Assembly: GCA_934047225.1 (NCBI GenBank)
Contig: OW203998.1
Span: forward strand, 19,917,280-19,981,279
Reading direction: 5' to 3'
Length of the DNA: 64,000 nt
From: Ypsolopha sequella
Lineage: Eukaryota; Arthropoda; Insecta; Lepidoptera; Ypsolophidae
Shown: piece after piece, positions 19,261-29,679 of the stretch
Layout of the letters: the number at the start of each line of letters is the position of its first letter
How positions within the stretch are numbered: position 1 is the first letter of the stretch
Made by a program: the position numbers and the translations under genes
The notes under the pieces: model-generated
Databases searched by the model: none
Told to the model about the DNA's origin: nothing
What the model saw: only the letters and a program-made list of their open reading frames with translations

Positions 19261-20011
19261 TATATGAGACGCATCAGTCATCACAATTTTTATGTTAAAT
19301 GCTTTTAGGATTATTTTAGACCAGACCAATATTTGTAAAAAAATGTTTTTAGGATTATTTTAGACCAGACCAATATTTCTAATTCATTCCTTAATAGTTA
19401 AGTCGGTTCAACTAACACACAGACAAACATTAATGGCTTATTTTCTACCCTTTAGGTTTGGAACCCAAAATGTTACATCCATTGTAAACCCGAATTCTCA
19501 CAAATAAACGATTTATTTACTTACTTAGTTACTTCAGTTATATTAAAAATTTATGTCGAAGTAAAATTATTGACGAAACTCGTTCTCTGTATACGAAGTT
19601 TTGAAAGTTTTTTTTTTACTTTCAATCAAAAACCTATTTTACCAGTACTTACTAATTTCTTACTAGACAGAATATATTTTGTTATTATCCTGTATAAAAC
19701 TAATAAAGATAATGTAAAGCAATAACTTACCTTGCGTGTTACGATGCGTAAAGCCACTGACTAAGACGAATCTTCCGTAAGAACCACCGCTTAATCTCTT
19801 GAGAGGACCTTGCTTAAATTATTTTATGCAACGTTATTAATTTTAGTTACAAAACTTGTGGTTAGGACCTTAGTTTTTGGTTTTTCGTGACGTCATTCTT
19901 TCATTATCTCAAACTCTCTGCAACCTATCATGTCGGGGAGATATCTATTATAATGCCTTGAAGAAATCTGCAGTGATTACCATCCCATCTCTATGTTGAA
20001 CTTATTTTTTG
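19261..20011. other. Non-coding DNA
   Basis: Contains a 40-bp direct duplication (taggattattttagaccaga and following, at 19308 and 19349) and a repeat tail around 19440-19530. No gene is recognised. Confidence 0.4.
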
Positions 20012-20193
20012 AAGTGGATACTTCTTTATTCGCATCTCGTATGGAGATACGAGGTTTAAAGATAATCATGATAACAAATCATGATAAGTGATTGCTTACT
20101 TGCGCAAAAAAAACAAAGACTTCGAAAGGTAACGCGCTGCAATTGATTGCTTCCTCTATGATAGAGTAGAGGCGGCATAAGAAGTATCCACTT
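20012..20193. repeat. Short MITE, 15-bp perfect terminal inverted repeats
   Basis: aagtggatacttctt at 20012-20026 and its exact complement at 20179-20193. Confidence 0.65.
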
Positions 20194-20366
20194 AAATAAT
20201 TAACTGTGGTATCTCTGATCTCTGATACAACCCACAGCATTTTTAATTTCAAAGGGTTTCAAAAATTTTATTCGTGCCTATGTTATTCGTATCTTCGTAC
20301 CTATGACTGAATTTGACATGATAGTTTGTTTTTACGCTGAGATACATACAAAGTTACATAAATAAA

Positions 20367-21470
20367 GGTTGTCTCAAAACCTATTTGAATTTTTATTTTT
20401 ATTTATGAGGTAGTTTGCTTTTCAATGTAAAATTTGAACTCGGAGGTAACGTGTGGAACACAACATCCGACAAATGCCCGCCTTGTCTTTATTAGCAAGC
20501 GTTCACCCTTTTCACGAATTTGTGAATGAATTTCGTAAATAACCTGTTGAATTTGTGAATGAATTTCGTAAATAACCCGTTGAATTTCTGTTTTGAGCTC
20601 CAGAATGAGGGCTTTTCAGACAGCATTAAAAAAAAAAAAAATTGTTCAGAGTGCGATCAATAGACGGCGCTGACGCATGCTATCATGTCAAAAATATACA
20701 GTCTACTCTATGGTTCCTGATTCAGTGTTGCCAACTTAGGGAATTTTCACTAAAACTGGTGGTTTAGAAATCCATTTTAGCGGAGAAATATTGTTTTTAG
20801 TGGCTGGTTTTTTTTTTTGGATTAGACTTTAGTTGGTGAAAAAAGACACTCTAGCACCAAAACATTTAAAGTTTAATTTAAGTTACATTATCCAAAGAAT
20901 TAGGTAATTAATGCTATTTCATTATTGATTTTTCCACATTCTAACGCTTATGTGGAAAATAGTACTATATAATATTAAATATATTGAAATCTTTATTATA
21001 ATATATAAGGTTAGGTCTTGTCATAGAGTAGATTTTGTTACGTCATACATTTTTGAAATTAGAGCATACGTGAGCGCCATCTAGTTCATTTTGGTGAAAC
21101 TTGACTAAGAGCTGTCATGAAAAGCCCTCATTGTCCGTGGATTATTTACATACACGTATCCATAGATATCTGTGCACGTATCCCTTCAGAAAACCACAAG
21201 GAAAAAAAACCAAAGGTGTCAGATCACACGATCTTGGTAGCCAGCAAACTTGTCCCCGCCGCGAGATAACTCGTCTTGGACTACATTTAGTAGTGAATTT
21301 TCACATTGTCTTTGCGTTGCTCGACTAAAAAACACTGCATGCTAAACCTCAAACTTTGCTGATGACAACTGAAAATTATCCGCATTCCATGTTTGACAGC
21401 AAAGAGTATGGTAAGTTTGACACAACGAAAATTATTCGAGATTTAAAATTCAAGTAGGTTTTGAGACACC
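20367..21470. mobile_element. TIR element (~1.1 kb) with a nested MITE
   Basis: ggttgtctcaaaacctattt at 20367 is matched in inverted orientation at about 21452-21470 (aggttttgagacacc). Inside, a second inverted pair (aatgagggcttttca near 20602 and its complement near 21120; gacggcgctgacgcatgc and its complement near 21060) bounds a ~540-bp MITE. It encodes no transposase. The open frame at 21101-21328 is not supported. Confidence 0.6.
20518..20583 (+). repeat. Tandem repeat, two ~32-bp units
   Basis: tttgtgaatgaatttcgtaa followed by ataacc(t/c)gttgaa occurs twice in direct succession. Confidence 0.7.
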
Positions 21471-21879
21471 CATTACATAACATCGTCACTTCTCAGAGTT
21501 GTTTCTGTTTTTTATGGAATCCCAAAACAGAAAGAATATTGCCAAGTTTCCTTTGAAACTTAATAATTATTGAACTGAAGTCCTTAAGCAATGCAACGAC
21601 TGTAGTTTAGAAACTGTTTCTCAGACACGTGTAAAGATGAGTGGTTTAATTAAATTTCTACTTTGATATTGATGATGTTGAGATAATTTTGTATGTAAAT
21701 AAATATTAATTAGCTCAATTTGATTTGGGATAGGTAGTTAGTAATTGTAGAACTATTTTTGTTCCTTTTTGGTTCCCCAAAACGTGTGCGTTTCGAAACT
21801 ATTCGTGTTTTTTTTTATTTTTTACCTACCCTAAATTCGGCACTGTCTGAGTACGGAACCAAAATGTTTATTATTTGTT

Positions 21880-22722
21880 GTTTTTCTTTAGAGTATGTAG
21901 AACAATCTGACCAAATTTGATATTTGTATATACCTATTATCTACTGTCTTTAAAATAGATCTGAAACAAATAACGTTGAAAAGTAGTTTTTTGTATGAGA
22001 ACCCCTAAGGTTTATTTCTTTTTTAATTTTTATTATTTTCCGTAATAGCGGTCATATTCTGTGAAAATTTTAACTAAGGTAGAGCCACTGAGTGATGGCA
22101 CTTATGACAGCTGCATTTAGTGATGAGGTACATTTATAATTTCGGTTAAAAATAAAAATCAAGTGTGAGTTTACTCAACATTAGACACGTCATTCAACAT
22201 TCAACATAATGATACAAAAGGAAAATGTGCCAAAACCAGTGGCGTAGCTATCGGAGGGCTATGCGGTGTAGTGCCCCAGGGCCTCCAAGAGATGTTTAAA
22301 TATCTAAATCGAAAAAAGTATTTTACTATCATTTATTTTCGTTTAGTTTAACTTCGTCATTGGTTTGTTTTTAATTAAATATTATTGCGTAACTTGGCGA
22401 CCTCAAACACGACCTATAAAAAATGAGAAACTTTAAAAAAAAAAATCTTTGTTTCTATACGAATTCTATTGCACAATAAAGCAACATTCAAATCGAAAAA
22501 TAATAACCGAAACAAGTAGTACATCACTATCAACAATGAAGTATTACATTTTTTAATTCACACTTGCTTATAAATAATTACGATACTTTGTAGGCATTTA
22601 AACGTCACAGGCGCCATCACTAAGTGGCTCTACTGTAGCTGCCTATTACAGACAGACTGTGACAGATGGATGGACTACAGACTGAGACGTACAGTGGAGG
22701 CTCAGGAATAGGATTCCGTTTG
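21880..22722 (+). repeat. tacggaaccct-family repeat split by a TIR element
   Basis: 21880-22080 (gaccaaatttgatatttg ... ctgtgaaaattttaacta) and 22634-22722 (cagacagac ... aataggattccgtttgcg) are consecutive parts of the family seen complete at 33651-33943. They are separated by the element at 22081-22633. Confidence 0.5.
22081..22633. mobile_element. TIR element inserted in a tacggaaccct repeat
   Basis: tagagccactgagtgatggc at the left is matched inverted by gccatcactaagtggctcta at the right (one mismatch in 20). The interior carries ccagtggcgtagctatcgg but no coding sequence. Confidence 0.65.
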
Positions 22723-22872
22723 CGTTTGACAAATATTATAAATAGATAAATTGGTAGTTTATCTGCTGATTGATAAACTCACACTTAAGGGGGAACGATT
22801 CGTGTCCGCTACGATACGCAAACATTAATATGGTTCTTCTTTTTTTTTGAATTTAAGAAAATTTGCCATAAA

Positions 22873-23130
22873 TGGCACTTCGCAGACATAGTTTAATGAC
22901 AGTTAGGCTTTTCCCGCAAACTTTGCATTATGTTGCAAATGAATGGGCACACAAACATACCATAACAAAATTTTGCCGAGAAAGCCTAACTGCCATTAAA
23001 CTACGTCCGCGAAATGCCATAATAGTAGTTTATGCTATAAGGGCGAAAAGGAATAAATCACGAGGACGATTTAAAACACGAGCGTAGCAAGTGTTTTAAA
23101 CGTAACCAAGTAATTTATTGCTCTTACGCC
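22873..23130. repeat. Two adjacent foldback structures
   Basis: Arms at 22873-22911 and 22981-23018 share ggca(c/t)ttcgc(a/g)gac and aagcctaactg(c/t)cat in inverted orientation. Next to them, 23041-23130 forms a hairpin around tttaaaacac and gtgttttaaa. Confidence 0.55.
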
Positions 23131-23536
23131 CGTGTATCACACTACGTTTTTCAATGCATAGTGTGAGGAAATAAAACAGATATAATCTTGTGAACTTTAA
23201 ATTATGATTGGCTCAAAAGGACTGTATCCAGAGTCGTTAAACCGTGGAAAAAAAGTATAACATTTATGGTACACAGGAAAGGCTGCAGGTTAGCCAACCA
23301 TTGTAAATAAATTTAAAAAATAATAATAATAAAGCCCTAGGGCAAAATAATCGACTTTTTGTTCAGTTTTCATGCATAAAAAGTGGGCCTTTACGAGCAA
23401 TTGCATTGAAAATTACATTTATTTAACATCTTTAATTAAAAAACAACTTAATTTGTGCATTTCGTAACAGATATGAATCGTTTAACCTTAAAATAATGTA
23501 ACTGAAAAAACAAGTAATCATTAAATAATGAATTTA

Positions 23537-23797
23537 CTATCTAAAGCTAAAATATGAATATAAACAGTAAAATGCTATTCCAACACTAATAATTAAAATA
23601 ATATAAGAGCCTTCTCGAGATATTGAACTTTTTTCTGGATAGTTTGCTATAGCCAAAGACCCAATAGCAAGGGTGCCAAGAAGTGCCGCAGAAACGCCTA
23701 CTTCCAACATGACAACACAAAATGATCTTATGGTGCCTTCTATAATTTTTGCAGTCACCTCGGCCAGGTTCTTACAGATTGTGAAGAAGCCATCCAT
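23537..23797 (-). CDS. Candidate small membrane protein, 86 residues
   Basis: Starts MDGFFTICKNLAEVTAKIIE. It has two predicted membrane helices, around residues 27-53 (CVVMLEVGVSAALLGTLAIG) and 64-84 (GSYIILIISVGIAFYCLYSY), joined by a short polar loop. An in-frame TGA six codons upstream makes this Met the likely start. A consensus acceptor (cttatctgtttcag) ends 42 bp before it, so the 5' UTR may be spliced. No repeat of the surrounding families overlaps the frame, and its composition is protein-like. No family is recognised. It may be a host gene's single coding exon or an old retroposed copy. Confidence 0.4.
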   Translation of the reverse strand: MDGFFTICKNLAEVTAKIIEGTIRSFCVVMLEVGVSAALLGTLAIGSLAIANYPEKSSISREGSYIILIISVGIAFYCLYSYFSFR

Positions 23798-23927
23798 GTC
23801 AATTTGAAGTGCGTTTCAAACTGCTGTGTGGTTTCTGAAACAGATAAGCACTTTTTAATAAGGTTACTGGTCCATCTTTAGGTCTGTAAGTCTTTGAACT
23901 TTTAAATAAAAAAATAACAGCCAAGTG

Positions 23928-24741
23928 CGAGTCATACTCGTAAACCTAGGGTTCCGTATTGTGGATGATAAATTTAATTTTGTCATTTTTGTTCGTGAAT
24001 TTTTCAACCGCTTTGTTTTTCCTGAAATCTTTACGTAGACATATATCATATTACCATGATTTTTTTTATGATTTTTCAAGGATATCTCGAAAAATATGCA
24101 ATTAAATATAGCCAAACTATATATTTTTACAATTAACTTTTTAATATCTACAATTTTAAACCCATATTATAGCCAATTCTGAAGGCTTTAATTTTAGTTT
24201 TAGTGCTGTCAAAACTAAATTTTCTTCAATGCAAAATAGTCCTTAAATGTTACGGTCAGAAGTTAAATTACTTTGGAAAATTGTAAGCATTGACAGCACT
24301 AAAACCAAAATTAAAGCCTTCAGAATCGGCTTTATTGTATTTTTATAAAATATATATATATTTTTTTTAATTTCTCATTCGTACTCAAGTTTTTTTTAAT
24401 CGCTATTATACATATCTTTGTGGTTTTTTAAAAATTTCTCGAAACTAGTGCCAGTAAATACAGTAAGAGTATATATTTTTACAATCAACTTTTTAATAGC
24501 TACAATTTGATACCCATATTGTATTTTTAGGATAATATTTTATATATTTCTCACTTTTGTTTTAGAAACATTTTGAACAATTTAAAATTTTTCATTTCAC
24601 TGTGATATGTGGGCAAATGAATGCTATTTTTGTGCCAAATTTCATGTCTAAGTTATGAGGCTGTGACATACGGACAGACGGACGGACAACGGAGTCTCAC
24701 CATATAGGTTCCTTTTGTACCTTTTAGGTACGGAACCCTGA
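23928..24741 (+). repeat. tacggaaccct-family interspersed repeat
   Basis: Opens agccaagtgcgagtcatactcg and ends ggacagacggacggacaacgg then tacggaaccctga. An internal inverted pair (ttctgaaggctttaatttta near 24177 and its complement near 24305) marks a secondary foldback insertion. Confidence 0.65.
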
Positions 24742-25129
24742 AAATGTACATATATACATTAATAAATAAGTATAATGTATATAATAGAGCCTAAAGCTTC
24801 AGCTTGCTGACATAAAATCTGGTCAAGAGAAGGGAATGGTCCAGAATAGCCCTTCCAGACTTGTCTCATACAATCGTGCGTGTGTAGCTGTCCTCTTACA
24901 GCAGCTACACCGCGTGCAGCTAGCTACTGGACGAGGATTCAGGCTCAGGTCAGAAAGGAATAGAGTTACCCAAAGATTTCAAAAATGTTTAGATGAGCCC
25001 TGGCACCTAAAATCTATTGCATTGTTTTTAAGGCGATATGCGAAAAAAATACGGATGTTTCTTTTCTGTGTATTTCATGAAATACACGGAAAATTATTAT
25101 AAATTTGTGGTATATGCATTTTGGCTATA

Positions 25130-25445
25130 TCATCTAGGGTTTTCAAATTGGAAAACATGTTTGGATAAATTTTCCTCGATAGAAATAATTGTTGAAATGA
25201 GGTCTTCAAACACACTTTTTCTCCTCGTTTGACGAATAGGAACCATATACAGAACTCAAACATATTTTATTAGGTGTGTTTTAACAATATCTAGAGATTT
25301 CATACTTGAAATTTTGCTAGCTATTTAATTTTTTTTAATAAAAATATAAAACCAACTTTTTTCCCTTTTGCCCTGAATCCGCCCCTCTCGCACGGCGCGA
25401 TTTTTCGCTTGGAGTGACAGTGACAAAAATAAAATTCGCATAGCC
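25130..25445 (+). repeat. Dispersed repeat family B, copy 2
   Basis: cgatagaaataattgttgaa, atgaggtcttcaaacacac and cgcttggagtgacagtgac align in order with copy 1 at 1290-1620. Confidence 0.55.
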
Positions 25446-26200
25446 TCTTAAATTTGTTTTGAGTGTGAAATGTCACACTTTTGGCTTTATTCGTGTTTAT
25501 TGAAATGTTAGTGCACTTTAAAAATGCACACGACGCTATATTGAGACCCCTTTTCTCCTAAAAATTCGTTAAGGCGTCCAACTATCACTGTGTTCAGATG
25601 AGCACTGATTCCAAACGTGTGAGCGTTACCCATTTAAAGGTGGAAACATTTTGGTGCTGTCATACTACGGTAAGGGTCATCTTTACTTTTTTAAATCGTT
25701 GGAGTTACCCAAGATCTTAGGGAAAGGCAAAACAATGCTAGAAAAAGGCTTTACAAAATACCGCTAAGAAAAGAAACGTGGAGTGGAAAGTCTGATGGAA
25801 CGAAGGACGGTTGGACACACAAGAGGAGTTTAACATATTTTATAAATTACTTACACGATATTTTCTCTGTTGAGAAGATTAACTACATTTTTGATATAGT
25901 GACAGAAGCAATGAGATGTGGAAATCTGTCAAATTTTAATGTGAGTCAAATGTATAGTTTTAGGTCCAACTAGGACATATAAGACCTACTTTGATATATC
26001 TCTAAGCGGACGAACGTGTGCTGTATTCTCCTAGCAAACCTTATCCTCATTGTCTCATTGATAGGATTTCGTAACATCCGTAAAACTTCATGTTGCTACG
26101 ATATAGCGGTGTGTCAGCATCAACGAACTATAATTTAATGGAAGCATAAACTCGCTTAAAAATTGCCGCCACCATTTATGTGCCCAGGTGGGCAAGGCTT
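25446..26200. other. Non-coding DNA
   Basis: ttaaggcgtcc at 25570 resembles a TTAA MITE end without a partner. No gene is supported. Confidence 0.4.
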
Positions 26201-26276
26201 ATATTTATGTTTATTACGTTGATCAGTCTTGCGGTGCGCCGTCCGCAGTAGTGAGCACAACAAAATTATAACAAAA

Positions 26277-26340
26277 TGCCGGGTTGCACCGTGAAATGGT
26301 GCATAAGCACCTCGAGCAAACACTGCAAGAGACATGGCAT
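26277..26340 (+). pseudogene. THAP-domain first exon, interrupted
   Basis: ATG at 26277 opens MPGCTVKWCISTSSK, then HCKRHGISF and a TAA stop. The M-P-x-C-x4-C start and GISF are the N-terminal part of the THAP zinc finger (C2CH), a DNA-binding domain shared by P-element transposases and many animal proteins. Five bases after the stop codon's first base is a donor-like gtaagt, where THAP first exons often end, so the stop lies just before the splice site. A small deletion would explain it. The remaining Cys and His of the finger are not found nearby. Upstream (26224-26232) gatcagtct fits an arthropod initiator. Confidence 0.55.
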
Positions 26341-26699
26341 CAGTTTTTAAGCGTAAGTGTTCGAAATTTTCATAAATTTAAAACCAAAAACTCTGAAAAC
26401 AAAATAACTTTATAAAAAATTGACACATTACCACAATCCTTTTTACATTTTCGTCTTTAGTACAATAACATTAAGACTACGACTAGGTCCATTCTTTTTG
26501 GTCCAACTCAAGTCTATGATTGGCTGGAATTGGAATGGCGTGTTAATCACTAGCCAATCATATTGCGATTGTCATAGTGAGCTAAGTACGTGTAGTATAC
26601 TCAAAATCACACACAACCTCCGTGTCGTGGAGCCATAATCCTAGGTAGAGATGTACTGAGGTAGATTTTTATAAAATTTTAGTTCGTTGGTAGGGATGG

Positions 26700-27145
26700 T
26701 TTTCAAGTTTTCAACCCGGGAAAATTCCCGGAAAGTTTCCGTGAAAACAAAAATATTCGGGTATTTTCATTTTGACATTTTGTTATAATATATTTTGAAA
26801 TAAAAGCTATCCACCATGGCAAATAAGTAGATTTGCCGTATTGTAGCTAAATGACAGAAAGTTCTTCTTTAAATTGACAGTATCATTGTTTACTCCATGC
26901 AAAAAATAATTCAATATTTTTTTTTCTCAGCGCATATTTTCCAAAGCGCATATTTTCGCAGTTAAGTGTAAGGAAATAAAATGTTGGCTGTGACTTCCTC
27001 TATCAACTGCAGTAAGTTTCATAGTATTTGTGAATAAAAATGAAAAACCCACCGATTGGGAATTTTCCACGATTAACACCGGGAATTTTCCCAAACGGGA
27101 ATTAACCGAGAATTTTCCCGATGGGAATTTTCCCGCGCCCATCTC
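26700..27145. repeat. Repeat bounded by clustered gggaattttccc palindromes
   Basis: The left side has cccgggaaaattcccgg (about 26716-26732). The right side (27055-27140) has at least five variants of gggaattttccc. Flanking agggatgg and ccatctct look like inverted ends, which fits a hAT-type MITE. It is non-coding. Confidence 0.45.
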
Positions 27146-27487
27146 TTTTCGTTGGTCAGCATTCGTAATTTTTATTTGTAGCAACGCGATTGCCGTAGCA
27201 AGTGTAAAAACTCGGACTAAGGAAACTTTAAATTACTCACCTAATAGAGGTTAATAATTTACAGAAGCTGCAAGGAAAATAGGCAAGAAAATATTTCACC
27301 GACAAAATCTAGATCCCAATTACCCGGCAAGGTATTAAGGCCTCAGTTGTAATAAGCAATAAATGGCCACTTAATGGCAAATGATGCTATAAGACGGCAA
27401 AACGCCCGCAATTTTGTGGAACAACTTGTGTAAAAGTAGAGCTATGGACAACGAGCTGAAGCGGAAATGTGTCAACTTTCAGACTGT

Positions 27488-27735
27488 CCTTTTGGCTTAG
27501 TTGAATATCTCTGTGGTCTAATGCTTCAAACGTTTCGACCACTATTCCAGAGGTTGTGCGTTTAAATCCGGGGGCACATTCGTGTTTCGTCTGCGTTTCT
27601 GAGAGCACGTTAAACTGTGGGTCCATATGTGCGCCTCAATTACGGTGATAGGCCTCACTCACCACTCGTCACCCCACTGGGACGTTGTAGTAATCGTCGG
27701 TGAAAAAAATTATGTGAAAATTATGTATTATCACA
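27488..27735 (+). mobile_element. Probable tRNA-derived SINE
   Basis: tggcttagttgaatatctc followed 40-50 bp later by ttgtgcgtttaaatccggg resembles degenerate A and B boxes. The body continues to ccccactgggacgttgtag and an A/T-rich tail. Confidence 0.4.
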
Positions 27736-29111
27736 AAAATATGTATATATTTATTTTATTTGAAATAAAAAACAACAACAAGATGGAATAGTTATCAGAT
27801 TTTGTCTTATTAGTTTTATAACCGTACACTTTGCGTGAGCAGTGCAGGTGTTGGAGGTAAGGGAAGAGGCTGGTGTTGCTCGAGACTTGGGAGAGACGGG
27901 TGCGGCTAGTGGACCAGTTGGCAGGAGAATATATTGAATATTAGATTCCCGTAACATCGCATGCCAAGTCAAAGTTAGGGAGGGTTACGTCGGAAAAATG
28001 AAAATCCTCCTAAACTTTCGCCTACCTATCAGCGCCATAACACAAAAACGGCTGCGCCGATTAAGCTGAAGCTTAAGTAGATGCAAAATAATGTAGAGCC
28101 TTAGAACTAATGCCAATAAATGCGTTTTTTAAATCAAATCTTCGACCATTACCTTTTCTAAAAATGTCTCTCTAGTTTGTTGAGCATTTTTTATGATTAC
28201 ATGAAAAAAAAAGGCTGCTTTAATTTTTTTATTTTATTTTCGTAGGCATTTGCTAACCAAATATCTAGATTTTTAGATTTTTTTGATTTTTATTCATTAG
28301 GAACACCAACATCTAGTACATAAGTAAATACATTGTAAAATTAAATATACATTTTTAGTTATATGCCTAGACAATTAAATGTGAACACAGCATGCAATAC
28401 AATTAGGATACATAGTAAAATATTGCTATAATATGTGTATACAGCAAATTACTTAAAATTAATAACTATGACTATTTGAGTCCGAAATAAACAAAAATAA
28501 AAAAAACAACGGCCGTTTTTTAACCAAATTTAAATAATATATACGATTAAAATCGCTAAGTTTATAGTTTTGAGGCCACTAACTGAAATAAATACTTACA
28601 GTTCGCTGCGGAAATATGTCATTTATTAATTTAATTAATGTTTACGAGGAGTCTTGTCAGACCCCGTTTGCATTTTGGTACGCAATTGTTGTCGTTTCAG
28701 CGTAACACAACTTAACTTGTTTGACAGGACTAAACTTATTATGTGGGTCCCGTCTTTGTCTTTTCGATACAGAAAGAAAATTATATATGTTTATGTCTTT
28801 ATAACATATTTTTTTATTTCAGGCAAACAGCCTTTAATTGCACATATAAACAAAAAAGATTATAGCTATGTTATATCATTTATATAATAATATTATTCAG
28901 TTTACACTATATAAAATAATCACCTACCCATCTCCACACTTCAATTTAAAAACCTACCTACTAATCGAAATACTTAATACAAATAGGTATAATATAATAA
29001 TTATACATTTTTTTTTGTCTTCCAATCATCCACTTATTCCACTGACGCCGACTCTACAAGTCAAAATATATCCGGATATTATTATTATAATAAAGTGTTT
29101 TTATTGAAATA
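27736..29111. other. AT-rich non-coding DNA
   Basis: Long A/T tracts. The open frames (27751-27972 minus, 28654-28887, 28868-29107) lack any motif and have low-complexity composition. Confidence 0.4.
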
Positions 29112-29340
29112 TACAAGGTGACTTTTGATCATCGTCCAAATTCATACTGGTGGCTTGGTAAGTGATCAGTATCATGGATCAAAAACAATTTTTGTAAAAT
29201 TCGTAAAATTAAATTTCGGCTCCCCATAGTGATTCACTCGGAACTGGAAATGAATGAATCCCGGTTCAGAGCTCCTCACATCCAGATTTACTTTTCTTTC
29301 TGCGTTTCTATACTGAAGTGATATAATGTTAATTCAAAAC
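29112..29340 (+). repeat. Half of a foldback MITE fused to the arm of another foldback
   Basis: 29112-29255 matches the left half of the 46379-46635 element (acaaggtga, catcgtccaaattcatac, ccccatagtgattcactc). It then joins, at about 29262, cccggttcagagctcctcac with tctgcgtttctatactg, the arm of the 48501-48913 foldback. Confidence 0.6.
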
Positions 29341-29679
29341 TTTTAAATTACCCAAAAAGTCGTAATTTACTCATTTTCGCAGATTTTATTGAAGAAACAT
29401 TAAATGTTTTCTCTGATGAGAACTTAATTATATAATTCGAATACCGTTTAACTTTGATGTTAAAACATAATTTACTTAGTATTACTATAAATATGACAGA
29501 ATTCAATTAAGAGTTTACAAAACCATTTATTTGGCAATTTAATTAAAGTCTACAAAACCATTTATTAGCCATTTTAAGGGTTTTTAGGTTTTTACAGTAG
29601 TGATATATACCTAAATTATAATTATTTCTAAGCACGTGTTGTGAAATACTAAGAGCTTTTTTGTTTTTAGGATTCCGAT

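Noticed and set aside
24836..25102. 88-residue plus-strand frame
   Set aside because: No domain, no splice or promoter signal, and it runs toward repeat family B. Composition is not persuasive.
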